Position numbers and translations under genes: made by a program. A stretch of DNA of 37,699 nt from NCBI GenBank assembly GCA_900318405.1, contig ONKP01000008.1, forward strand, positions 1-37,699, in the 5' to 3' direction. A model generated the notes under the pieces. It had not been told where the DNA came from and did no database searches. It worked only from the letters and a program-made list of their open reading frames with translations. How positions within the stretch are numbered: position 1 is the first letter of the stretch; each line of letters starts with the position of its first letter. The DNA is from an uncultured Eubacteriales bacterium. GTDB taxonomy: Bacteria > Bacillota > Clostridia > Lachnospirales > Lachnospiraceae. Positions 16,661 to 24,659 of the stretch are shown here, in pieces.

Positions 16661-17014
16661 GACACGCGCCTCCCTCCTTACGACGAAGTATTCCGGGCAC
16701 TTCAATTACATATTTCGATTCCTGATCCCCATTCGGTCTGAAATCACGCCTCTTTATGGGGACGGGAAGCTGGCCTCTGAGCACTGCAAATCTATGTGCC
16801 ACAGGGTCAATATAACATCATCCGGAGAAGATTTAAATGGTCGCATCAGCCCGTTTTTCCATTCGCAGGAGATATTTATTGTTATTTTGTTATGTTTTTC
16901 TATTTTTTATGGATTTTTATCTATCCCTCCGGATCTGCTGACAGGAGAAAAAGAAAATCTCCGGCTCTGCGACGCGATGTCTTTCGCAGTTACCGGAGAT
17001 TTCTCTCTGAACGA
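16661..17014. other. Intergenic region upstream of dinB
   Basis: Between the divergently read ends of dinB (start) and the VWA gene (stop), 354 bp hold the VWA terminator (16956-17001) and an AT-rich stretch around 16870-16925. I find no Gram-positive SOS box (CGAAC-N4-GTTCG) and no well-spaced promoter for dinB. No credible gene is present; open frames here are shadows. Confidence 0.55.
16956..17001 (-). terminator. Terminator of the moxR-VWA unit
   Basis: Minus strand: outer 9-bp stem AATCTCCGG/CCGGAGATT, inner CTGCG/CGCAG, then TTCTTTTTC. It begins 13 bp after the VWA stop codon. Confidence 0.8.
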
Positions 17015-18763
17015 TTACATATTCCGCAGACAGGTCTGCAGCATGTTGCCCACCGTGTCCGCGAAGAGATCCAGTTTCCGGATCCTCGCGAAATGCCGTC
17101 CGTAAATGCGCTGCACCGACGGAAGGCTCTTATCATCGCCGGTAAAGACGCAGAGAACGGTAATTCCCTCCATCCGTGCCCGGTGGACCTCCGCCGCCGT
17201 GTCCTCGACGCCTGTCTGACCGGCATAATCCAGATAGGAACCGGATGAACTCCGCACCTTAATCATATCATTGGGCTGACAGTCGGACAGGACAATGAGC
17301 AGACGATGCTCGGCATTATTTTTTTCGATCATACCGGCAGCAAGCCGGATGGCCAGTCCGTCCCGGTTCGCTCCGGTGGTAAAATACCGGAAGATATTCC
17401 GGTTCTTTTTCACTTCCTGATAATCCCGGAACAGGTTCACCACGGTATACCCGTTCATGGAGCAGAAGGAGTATACCCTGACCGGAATGCTGCATCTCGT
17501 AAGACTTTCCGCGATCATATACCCCTGCGCCGCAACAATGGGCTGACGGTGCACCTGAGAGGTAGACGCATCCAGCAGGATATCCACGGACAGATTGCCG
17601 TTATCACCCGGCAGCACCTTTCGGAAAACACGGTCATCGTCCAGCTCCAGCCCCCGCCAGATCAGCGAAGCATCCAGCCTTCCGGAATTCGATTTGACGA
17701 TCTGATTATCCATATGCATCAGCATGGAATTCCGGATCCGGTTCGTCAGCCGCGTAATGGATACCCGGTACTTCGCGATATTTTCCTGAAATGCCGCCTC
17801 GTTCTCCTTTGTCTGCTCAATGGCCTGCATGCGCATTTTTCCGGCAAAGCCGCTCTTCAGCATGTCCTCATCATACGCACCGTCGGTAAAATGCAGATGC
17901 ACATCCGTGTGATTTCCGAAGCAGTACTTCTTTTCCAACTGCCGCACCTGCTTCTCATCATACAGCGGTTTCCCGAAGTAGTTGGTGATGTACTCCTTCA
18001 GGCCCTCGTCCGTCTGCGCCGAGTATTTCGCAAAAGCAACGCTCAGCCGGCTCTGGTCCAGGACCTCACTGCCGTATTCCGACAGATGCTCACCGTATCC
18101 GAAGGCCAGACGACGGATCGGCCCCAGATTACCGGCTTCTCCCTTCCTCTTTCTCCGGACAAAAAATAATGTAAACGGATTGACACTGCTCTTCGGCACC
18201 GGCTTCTCCGAACCGGGACGCCGGTACGTGAAATATGTCTCCAGCGTATCGGCAATCTTATCAATCACCTGATCCGTGTCCAGATCGCCGCTCACCTCGA
18301 TATCATTCAGAAGTTTTACATCGACGATATCGGGGAGGCCCTCATTCTCACCCAGCGCCCTCCGGAAATGGCCGTGCATGATGGCAAGCACCCTCTGTCC
18401 GGCGGAATCCTCGAGCGCAAAGCTGCCCTCCAGCGATTTCAGCTGGTGCTTTGCATATTCCCGTCGGAGATAAGGAAAAACGGGACGCAGCTCTTTTTCT
18501 CTCTGAAAGGTGCAGTTCTCCATCGCGATCCAGAAAAGGCTCTCATATGCCGTCTGATCGATCTTCTCGTGAAAGGTGTTGTAGAAATCCTCCAGCTTGT
18601 TCCAGTCATAATGCTTGTGAACCGCACCGACGATACTGTTCCAGTACAGATCGGCGTGTCCCTCGCTGTCAAAGACACGGAAGCCGGGCTCAATGTCATA
18701 ATTCTCCGCCCCGTTCCAGATCAGATTCGCGGCACGCTTTTTTTCAAATTCCGAAATTTCCAT
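17015..18763 (-). CDS. VWA-domain protein, MoxR partner (NorD/CoxE-like)
   Basis: The 582-aa protein has no signal peptide and is probably cytoplasmic. The C-terminal von Willebrand A domain (about 385-582) holds a complete metal-ion adhesion site: DASTS (first Asp near 390), a Thr in the FTTGANRDG region and Asp in VLSDCQPND. The N-terminal two thirds are helical, charged and not recognised. This pattern matches VWA proteins encoded next to MoxR ATPases, where the pair acts as a chaperone or metal-insertion machine for a client complex. The client cannot be deduced; no oxidase, hydrogenase or nitric oxide reductase gene is adjacent. It follows moxR by 53 bp with a hairpin between them; the GGAG is about 10 nt from the ATG, a little distant. 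Confidence 0.85.
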   Translation of the reverse strand: MEISEFEKKRAANLIWNGAENYDIEPGFRVFDSEGHADLYWNSIVGAVHKHYDWNKLEDFYNTFHEKIDQTAYESLFWIAMENCTFQREKELRPVFPYLRREYAKHQLKSLEGSFALEDSAGQRVLAIMHGHFRRALGENEGLPDIVDVKLLNDIEVSGDLDTDQVIDKIADTLETYFTYRRPGSEKPVPKSSVNPFTLFFVRRKRKGEAGNLGPIRRLAFGYGEHLSEYGSEVLDQSRLSVAFAKYSAQTDEGLKEYITNYFGKPLYDEKQVRQLEKKYCFGNHTDVHLHFTDGAYDEDMLKSGFAGKMRMQAIEQTKENEAAFQENIAKYRVSITRLTNRIRNSMLMHMDNQIVKSNSGRLDASLIWRGLELDDDRVFRKVLPGDNGNLSVDILLDASTSQVHRQPIVAAQGYMIAESLTRCSIPVRVYSFCSMNGYTVVNLFRDYQEVKKNRNIFRYFTTGANRDGLAIRLAAGMIEKNNAEHRLLIVLSDCQPNDMIKVRSSSGSYLDYAGQTGVEDTAAEVHRARMEGITVLCVFTGDDKSLPSVQRIYGRHFARIRKLDLFADTVGNMLQTCLRNM

Positions 18764-18786
18764 ACGCAGTTGACTCCATATATACT

Positions 18787-18822
18787 GTATAAGTCCGTCG
18801 CATGCCAGAGGCGGACTTATAC
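18787..18822 (-). other. Hairpin across the moxR/VWA junction
   Basis: An 11-bp perfect inverted repeat (GTATAAGTCCG with CGGACTTATAC) and 14-nt loop. On the minus strand the moxR stop codon TAA is inside the 5' arm, and the VWA ribosome binding site lies just beyond the 3' arm. There is no T-run, so it is not a simple terminator. It may set the ratio of the two products by mRNA processing or translation. Confidence 0.75.
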
Positions 18823-19743
18823 AAATATTTTTTCTCTCCCCAGATCCGACGGGAAGCGAACGGTGATCATATCCTTCACCAGCTGCCGCTCATATTCATC
18901 GAAGCACTTGTTGACGATGCCGAGTTCGATCGCATCCACGGCGCCCAGGCCATGCCGGATCAGATTGATTGACGCCATCAGGCCACGCAGATCCAGCGCT
19001 TTCGTGGAAATCTCACCGCCCTCGCACTTTCTCTGGATATCACGGAAAAGCTTTGAGAACTGTTCTGCATACTCCTCGCGGATGTCAGGATATTTGTCCC
19101 GGATCAGTTTCTTCAGATTCTCCTCGCTGATGACGGGCATCTGAATGATCAGGAAACGGGAGGCGAGCGCCTCGTTGACTTCACGGGTTCCTGCGTAACC
19201 GTAGTTCATGGTTCCGATAAACCGGGACGCTTCATCCAGGCAGATGCGGTCGTATCCCGGCACATCGATGACACGACGGAAATCGAGCACGGCATGGAGA
19301 ACCGCCAGCGATTCATTTTTTGCCATATTGATCTCATCGAGGACGCCGAAGCCGCCCTCCTCTGCCACCCGGAGAATCGGTCCCTTGCGGAGACGCACCG
19401 CTCCGTTTTCAAAGGTATCCGTGCCGATCAGTGAGGCCGCGTCGGTATTGATATAGAGGGAGATGTCCCATTCCGGCCGGTGGAAAACCGCTGCCAGATC
19501 CTGCGCCAGTACATTTTTTCCCGTAGCCTTCGGGCCGGACAGAAGCAGATGCTCGCCGACCAGCAGGGCAGATAAGGCTTTCTCCCACACATCCGCGCCG
19601 TAGTAGTGATACATCGGATCCGGCACTCTCCGCTCCATCTGCGGATTCAGTTTGTAATACGAACGAAAATGTTCGACCTCGGAGAGGATCTTGTCTGAAA
19701 TCCCCTCTTTCTTCAAAAATTCCATCATTTCTGTCTCTGCCAT
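18817..19743 (-). CDS. MoxR-family AAA+ ATPase
   Basis: A 308-aa ATPase of the MoxR/NorQ/CbbQ class, which remodel or activate client enzymes together with VWA proteins. It shows Walker A GPKATGKN (about 70-77), Walker B FGVLDEINMAK (about 132-142), sensor 1 Asn in IGTMNYGYAGT, and the arginine-finger region EALASRFLIIQMP. GAGGAG lies 5 nt before the ATG. Together with the downstream VWA gene it forms a two-gene unit with a terminator at its end. What it acts on is unknown. The cstA terminator lies upstream, so the pair is likely transcribed from its own promoter in 19744-19842, where none was clearly recognised. Confidence 0.9.
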   Translation of the reverse strand: MAETEMMEFLKKEGISDKILSEVEHFRSYYKLNPQMERRVPDPMYHYYGADVWEKALSALLVGEHLLLSGPKATGKNVLAQDLAAVFHRPEWDISLYINTDAASLIGTDTFENGAVRLRKGPILRVAEEGGFGVLDEINMAKNESLAVLHAVLDFRRVIDVPGYDRICLDEASRFIGTMNYGYAGTREVNEALASRFLIIQMPVISEENLKKLIRDKYPDIREEYAEQFSKLFRDIQRKCEGGEISTKALDLRGLMASINLIRHGLGAVDAIELGIVNKCFDEYERQLVKDMITVRFPSDLGREKIFV

Positions 19744-19842
19744 CTTTACTCCTCAGAAAACTTCATATCCACTGTGGGTGAGTGCTGTATTAAGCCCGAC
19801 TGCTCCATGCTTCGCACTCTCGCAATCCTGCATACAGTAAAA

Positions 19843-19878
19843 GGAGACAGCACGCGCAAATATCTGGCTGCTGTCCCC
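19843..19878 (-). terminator. Terminator of cstA
   Basis: Minus strand: 10-bp stem GGGGACAGCA/TGCTGTCTCC (one G-U pair) followed by TTTTA. It lies about 75 bp past the cstA stop. Confidence 0.8.
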
Positions 19879-19952
19879 CTCCAAATTTTATTCAGTTATC
19901 GAGCTCATAAAATCCGGAAATTCCGCGCATCCGAAATTTTTCCCGGAACATT

Positions 19953-21500
19953 TTATGCTGTTGCTCTCTGTGCAGCTTTCTTATTGCCACCCCAGAGAAT
20001 AACGATCAGGTAGACAACCGTAAATGCTGCTGCGATGCCATAAGCTGCCGGCCATGGAAGATTGAAGCCGATCTTTGCATTCAGAATGAAAGAAGATGTA
20101 ACGAATGCATAGAAAGCAGCCGGGATAAGCGGCATCCAGACGAATTTCTTTTTCCTATTGATGCACATCCAGATCGCGATGCCTGCAAGTGCAAACAGAG
20201 AGATCATCTGGTTGGACCATGCGAAATATCTCCACAGGGTGTTGAATCCGTTCGAATCGAACTTCGCCCATACAAGGATAACGGCTACCAGAGCAAATAC
20301 CGGAACAGCAAGTCCCAGACGCTTTGCGTTGGAGTTCTGGTTCAGATGGAAGGTATCCGAGATCGTCAGACGAAGTGCACGAAGCGCGGTATCGCCGGAG
20401 GTGATCGGAAGAACGATGACACCGATCAGAGCAATGAATCCGCCGACCGGACCCAGTGCGTTCTTGCAGAGCACGCCGACAACCGAGGTCGCGCTGATCT
20501 GCGTAAGCTCGCCGTTGACCATGCCGAAGAACGACCATACACCGTCAACCTGCTGCATGGTAACGCCGCCGTTTGCCGCGCCAAGGTTGATCATAGCCAT
20601 TGCACCGGCTGCCCAGCACATAGCGATGAATCCCTCAACTACCATCATGTTGTAGAAGGTCATACGTCCTTCCTTCTCACTCTCGATGGTACGGGAAATC
20701 AGAGCGGTCTGTGTCGAATGGAATCCGGACAGAATACCGCAGGCAACCGTTACGAAGAAGATCGGGATGAAATGACCGGCGCTGAAATAGGAAGCGTAAT
20801 CAAAGCCCGCTCCGTTCACTGCTGTATTCCAGCTTCCCCAGATCTCTGTCAGCGGATAGCTTCTTGCGAAGATGGCAATGAAGATACCGACAGCTGAGAA
20901 GATCAGGATCAGACCGAAGATCGGGTAGATACGGCCGATGATCTTATCAATCGGGAATACCGTAGCGATCAGATAGTAAACAAAAATAATCGCGTATACG
21001 ATCCATGTAGTAGGATCGGTCGGAGCACCGCTCCATCCGAACAGCTGCGTGGTGGCAATATCACCAGGCGTATAGATAAATACCGCACCTACCAGAAGAA
21101 GCAGGATGCAGATAAAAATATCATACAGCCAGAACACAGCCTTGTTCGTATAATTCTTTACGAAATCCGGCATCTGGGTACCACCGTCACGGGTGCAGAT
21201 CATACCGGAGAAATAGTCATGCATGGATCCGCCGATAACGTTTCCGATCGGAATTGCGAAAAAGGCGATCGGTCCGAAGAGGATACCCTGAATCGGTCCG
21301 AGGATAGGACCTGTTCCTGCAATATTCAGAAGGTTGATTAATGAGTTTCTCCATGTCTTCATCGGAACGTAGTCAACACCGTCCTGCTTTGCATATGCCG
21401 GTGTCTCACGGTCGTCCGGACCAAAGACTGTCTCGCAAAGTTTTCCGTAGAGTGCGCCACCTACGAAAAGGATCACAAGACCGATAATAAATGTGATCAT
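19953..21500 (-). CDS. cstA: Carbon starvation protein CstA family transporter
   Basis: A 515-aa multi-pass membrane protein, the short clostridial form of CstA; E. coli CstA is about 700 aa. CstA-family proteins import pyruvate and/or peptides. Recognisable blocks are GPILGPIQGILFGPIAFFAIPIGN and GGSMHDYFSGMICTRDGGTQ near the N terminus. FHSTQTALISRTIESEKEGR and LPITSGDTALRALRLTI follow. About 13-15 hydrophobic segments are visible. ATG at 21500 is chosen for its AAGGAG at 7 nt; the frame extends to 21530. The gene stands alone with a terminator behind it and several terminator-like hairpins before it. Confidence 0.93.
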   Translation of the reverse strand: MITFIIGLVILFVGGALYGKLCETVFGPDDRETPAYAKQDGVDYVPMKTWRNSLINLLNIAGTGPILGPIQGILFGPIAFFAIPIGNVIGGSMHDYFSGMICTRDGGTQMPDFVKNYTNKAVFWLYDIFICILLLLVGAVFIYTPGDIATTQLFGWSGAPTDPTTWIVYAIIFVYYLIATVFPIDKIIGRIYPIFGLILIFSAVGIFIAIFARSYPLTEIWGSWNTAVNGAGFDYASYFSAGHFIPIFFVTVACGILSGFHSTQTALISRTIESEKEGRMTFYNMMVVEGFIAMCWAAGAMAMINLGAANGGVTMQQVDGVWSFFGMVNGELTQISATSVVGVLCKNALGPVGGFIALIGVIVLPITSGDTALRALRLTISDTFHLNQNSNAKRLGLAVPVFALVAVILVWAKFDSNGFNTLWRYFAWSNQMISLFALAGIAIWMCINRKKKFVWMPLIPAAFYAFVTSSFILNAKIGFNLPWPAAYGIAAAFTVVYLIVILWGGNKKAAQRATA

Positions 21501-21673
21501 AACGTATCTCCTTTCCCTCCTGCGGTTCACTGATCAGGCGCCGCAAAGATCATAACCGTTCTTCATTATACCTATTTTTAACTAGATGATAATCCACTTT
21601 TTGTATGTTTTTATTCTTATAAAAATACAGCCCCGGGCGTATGATTCATTCAACAGAAAGTCAATGGGAGAAA

Positions 21674-21693
21674 CCGATGATCACGTGCATCGG
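21674..21693. other. Small perfect hairpin upstream of cstA
   Basis: CCGATG and CATCGG pair perfectly around an 8-base centre ATCACGTG, which includes the palindrome CACGTG. It lies between the putative cstA promoter and the terminators of the upstream operon, so it could be a protein site or part of an RNA. Confidence 0.45.
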
Positions 21694-21704
21694 ATGCAAT
21701 AAAA

Positions 21705-21752
21705 AAGAAGAGCGCAGAAAAGGCTTAAACAAGCCATTTCCGGGCTCTTCTT
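21705..21752 (-). terminator. Terminator, final stop for the sulfite reductase/siroheme operon
   Basis: Minus strand: outer stem AAGAAGAGC/GCTCTTCTT (9 bp), inner GGCTT/AAGCC, followed by a run of T (complement of 21701-21706). It lies about 250 bp beyond the last gene of the operon (22004). Confidence 0.75.
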
Positions 21753-21767
21753 CACTTGAATAAAAAT

Positions 21768-21811
21768 ACACATCCGATTAAAAAATGTTCTTCAGGCTAA
21801 ATCCGATGTGT
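21768..21811. terminator. Bidirectional terminator-like hairpin
   Basis: ACACATCCGATT pairs with AATCCGATGTGT except for one C-C mismatch. T-rich runs follow on both strands (TTTATTTTG on plus, ATTTTTATT on minus). It sits just before the terminator at 21705-21752 in the direction of the siroheme operon. Confidence 0.6.
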
Positions 21812-22003
21812 TTTATTTTGTTCCACAGCGGTCGAAAACAGGTGAAAAACTTTCATTTTCCTTTTCACTCGTATTTGATACTGCAAATTAATGAGCCTGC
21901 TTCAGATGGCCACCTGACGCGGCCCCACGATGCACCGGAGCATCAGCTTTCATAACGTACGACACATTGTCGTCTGGCAATCATTCATAACCAGGAAACA
22001 GTG

Positions 22004-23008
22004 CTAGCGATAATCCATGACAAGGAACAACGGTTTGATCCGGATCACTTCGTCATAATCCTCCTTGTCCAGCTGAACCGTATGATCCATCCGTTTCAGG
22101 TCTTCCTTCAGGACCTCCAGCGCACCGTCCAGATCAGCTGCCCGCTGTTCCCTCAGGATACGGATCAGACGGTCACAGACGATCGGATGCGCATAATACG
22201 CCGGAAGCGGAAAACCGGGATAGCCGTTGATGTGATGCTGCATGCCTTCGACAGCCTTCTCCCACTCTTTCTCTGCTGTTCTCCGGTTCCTTCGTGGCGT
22301 CGGAAGGATCCTGCTGTTGATCATCATGAGAACCGCAGCCGCACCGATCAGGATCAGCAGGATGGCTGTCGTTTTGGAAAGTCCTGCCAGCATGCCGACG
22401 ATGGCCCCCACAATACAGCAGACGCCGGCTGCCAGAATACCCGCTGCCAGAGCCTGCCACCCGGGACGGATCAGGTCCACACTTCTCTTGATCCTCGCCC
22501 TGGCGATCAGATCATTGCAGAGTCCCGGCCTCTTGTTCAGGATCTCCTTCGCGTTTTCCAGCTTTCGCTCCGCGCGATCGGCATCTCCCTCCAGAATGAC
22601 GGCATCAAGCTGCTTCCGTTTCTCCGCCTTTTCTCTGTTCTTCGCTTCACTGCCGGGTTTTTCCAGAGAAATCTCCGGGTGCGTGTGCTCCAGTTCCGTG
22701 AGCATGGCGTCCGCGTCATTCAGATAGCGGAAACTGCATTGCTTTTCCTGCCCGTCGTCATACCGGACAACCAGGTACAGGATCGGCGTGAGGAACGCCT
22801 TTCCGCTGCCTTTGCTCACCGCCACTCTCTTATATACATGCGTCACCTGTGAGTATGGCACATAAAATTTCCTCGGTGTCAGTGATCCCCCGATATAGAT
22901 TGCCTTCTCTCCCAGCCCGCACTGGTCAAACTTTTTGCTCTTTCTGCGGTCTGCCCGGATGATCTCCGGATCAATCGTGACTCTGCTCAGCGGCTGTGGT
23001 CCACTCAT
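22004..23008 (-). CDS. Membrane protein of unknown function, last gene of the siroheme operon
   Basis: Not recognised. The 334-aa protein has an N-terminal beta-rich domain (about 1-110: ITP-like strands GEKAIYIGGSLTPRKFYVPY, FLTPILYLVVRYDDG, FRYLNDADAMLTEL) that could be PH-like. A charged helical, possibly coiled-coil segment follows (about 118-165). Two close membrane helices come next (about 186-207 and 211-230: LAAGILAAGVCCIVGAIVGML, AILLILIGAAAVLMMI). The C-terminal 105 residues are soluble and contain His-rich MQHHINGYPGF. It starts 3 bp after the cobA-hemD stop with AGAGGA at 7 nt, so co-transcription is near certain. A link to siroheme or sulfite reductase is inferred only from this position. 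Confidence 0.8.
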   Translation of the reverse strand: MSGPQPLSRVTIDPEIIRADRRKSKKFDQCGLGEKAIYIGGSLTPRKFYVPYSQVTHVYKRVAVSKGSGKAFLTPILYLVVRYDDGQEKQCSFRYLNDADAMLTELEHTHPEISLEKPGSEAKNREKAEKRKQLDAVILEGDADRAERKLENAKEILNKRPGLCNDLIARARIKRSVDLIRPGWQALAAGILAAGVCCIVGAIVGMLAGLSKTTAILLILIGAAAVLMMINSRILPTPRRNRRTAEKEWEKAVEGMQHHINGYPGFPLPAYYAHPIVCDRLIRILREQRAADLDGALEVLKEDLKRMDHTVQLDKEDYDEVIRIKPLFLVMDYR

Positions 23009-23011
23009 CTC

Positions 23012-24526
23012 TTATTCCTCTTTTCCCGTTCCTTTTCTTTCAGCTTGTGCATCCCTGATCACGGCACTGACGATGCCGTCAACCGTATATGTATCAGCAA
23101 CGATCATATCAGCCCTGCTCATTTTTCTCAACGTCTGTGCACTGACTTCGCCAATGCAGACAAACCGGGTACGACCGTAATCCTCTCCGGGATCCTGATC
23201 CTGAAAAAATGCACTGACAGACCCGGAGCTTCCGAAGATCACATAAGAGAAATCACGCCCACCGGGCATTTTACCTGCATCGACCACGGTCTCATAGACA
23301 GCTTCATCGTCATAAGCGATGTGATGCGCATCCAGTATCCGGTTCAGATCCTTTGATCCGTCGGCCGCCCGGAGGATCAGTATGCGTGCATTGACGTCGT
23401 CACCGATATCTTCCGCCAGTTTTTCAGCCAGTGCACGGGACGTGAAATCCGCAGGAACGAGGTCGGCGCGAATACTATAGCTGTACAGCGTCTGTGCCGT
23501 AGCGCTTCCGATCACGGCAAACTTCGCATGCATCAGTTCACGGATATCCCGCTCCTGCGCCTGCATCATGTGAAAAAATATACGGATTCCGTTGGAACTG
23601 GTGAATACGATATAGCTGTACTGCTGAAAATCCGGGAGCCGTATTTCTCTCTCCCTCACGCTGAGGATCGGGCAGGCTTTCACCCGGCATCCCAGTCCGG
23701 CAAGTTTTTTCCTTACTTTGTCTGTAAAAGCAGGCGTCCCGAGAACAGCAGCCGTCTTTCCGGACAGCGGACCGATGGTTTCATCCGGGCCTTCCTCTCT
23801 GTCCGAAAAAGCAAATGCCGCATTTTTTCCGATCACCAGAACTGCCGGCGTCTCAGCCGCAGATGCCCTCTCCGCAATGTTCGAGAGCGTACCGTTGATT
23901 CTCCGTTCATCCGAGCTGCATCCTCTGGAGATGACGGCCGCCGGTGTGTCCGGATCTTTGCCATATTGCATCAGCTGTCCGGTAATCTCCCTGCAGGATC
24001 TGAGCCCCATGAGAAAAATCAGCGTGCCTCCCACGGCGGCAAGTGTCCGATAATCCTGAGAATTTCCGTCAGCGGAATGACCGGTGACTACGGTAAAAGA
24101 GCCCGCGCTCCCCCTGTGCGTCACGGGGATGCCGGCTTCCTCCGGCACAGCGATGCAGGAACTCACACCGGGTACCGCCGTACAGGGAATTCCCCTCGCG
24201 TTCAGATACTGATATTCTTCTCCTCCACGTCCGAAGACGAAGGGATCTCCTCCCTTCAGCCTCACTACCATGAGGCCGGACGATGCCAGGGCTGCGAGCA
24301 TTTCGTTGATCTCCTGCTGGTTCGCACTCTTTCTTCCTCCCCGTTTGCCCATATAGATGAGCCTGCAGTCTGCCGGAGCGCTGTCCGTGAGAGTCCCGTC
24401 AATGAGATCATCATATACAATAGCATCCGCTTTCCGGATAAGTTCCAGCCCCCGGAGCGTGATCAGTCCCTTGCCGCAGCCGGCGCCTACCAGATATACA
24501 TGTCCGATTTTCTTATTTTCTTCCAT
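23012..24526 (-). CDS. cobA-hemD: Fused uroporphyrinogen-III methyltransferase / uroporphyrinogen-III synthase
   Basis: One 504-aa polypeptide carries two steps of the siroheme/cobalamin route. Residues about 7-245 are CobA/SUMT, which methylates uroporphyrinogen III at C2 and C7 (VRLKGGDPFVFGRGGEE, VPGVSSCIAVPEEAGIPVTHRG). Residues about 265-500 are HemD, which cyclises hydroxymethylbilane to uroporphyrinogen III (VFTSSNGIRIFF, FAVIGSATAQTL, VIFGSSGSVSAFF). The fusion is common in Clostridia. The usual CobA GxGPGDP motif reads GAGCGKGLIT here, with the Asp absent. Starts are possible at 24538, 24535 or 24526 and none has a clear Shine-Dalgarno; 24526 is chosen from the family N terminus. About 130 bp separate it from hemC, although that gap is open in frame. 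Confidence 0.93.
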   Translation of the reverse strand: MEENKKIGHVYLVGAGCGKGLITLRGLELIRKADAIVYDDLIDGTLTDSAPADCRLIYMGKRGGRKSANQQEINEMLAALASSGLMVVRLKGGDPFVFGRGGEEYQYLNARGIPCTAVPGVSSCIAVPEEAGIPVTHRGSAGSFTVVTGHSADGNSQDYRTLAAVGGTLIFLMGLRSCREITGQLMQYGKDPDTPAAVISRGCSSDERRINGTLSNIAERASAAETPAVLVIGKNAAFAFSDREEGPDETIGPLSGKTAAVLGTPAFTDKVRKKLAGLGCRVKACPILSVREREIRLPDFQQYSYIVFTSSNGIRIFFHMMQAQERDIRELMHAKFAVIGSATAQTLYSYSIRADLVPADFTSRALAEKLAEDIGDDVNARILILRAADGSKDLNRILDAHHIAYDDEAVYETVVDAGKMPGGRDFSYVIFGSSGSVSAFFQDQDPGEDYGRTRFVCIGEVSAQTLRKMSRADMIVADTYTVDGIVSAVIRDAQAERKGTGKEE

Positions 24527-24659
24527 ACTGTACATCATGCCATAAACCGTATTCACTGCTGATCGCAGAGGAATCTGCTCCGCAAGTTTTATCTCATTAT
24601 CGCGTCGTTCGACACATTCAATCATTTCGTGATCGACCGTGTTTCTCTGTTCGCGTAAA

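Larger units (their letters stand above)
21501..22003. other. Hairpin-rich intergenic region upstream of cstA
   Basis: About 500 bp without a gene. On the minus strand a TATAAT (21565-21570) could serve cstA, but the -35 region is poor. Further upstream are three hairpins described separately (21674-21693, 21705-21752, 21768-21811) and a weaker GTGAAAA/TTTTCAC pair near 21851-21877. The segment 21880-22003 shows nothing recognisable. No riboswitch class was identified. Confidence 0.6.

Noticed and set aside
16661-16900. SOS (LexA) box before dinB
   Set aside because: No CGAAC-N4-GTTCG match or close variant was found.
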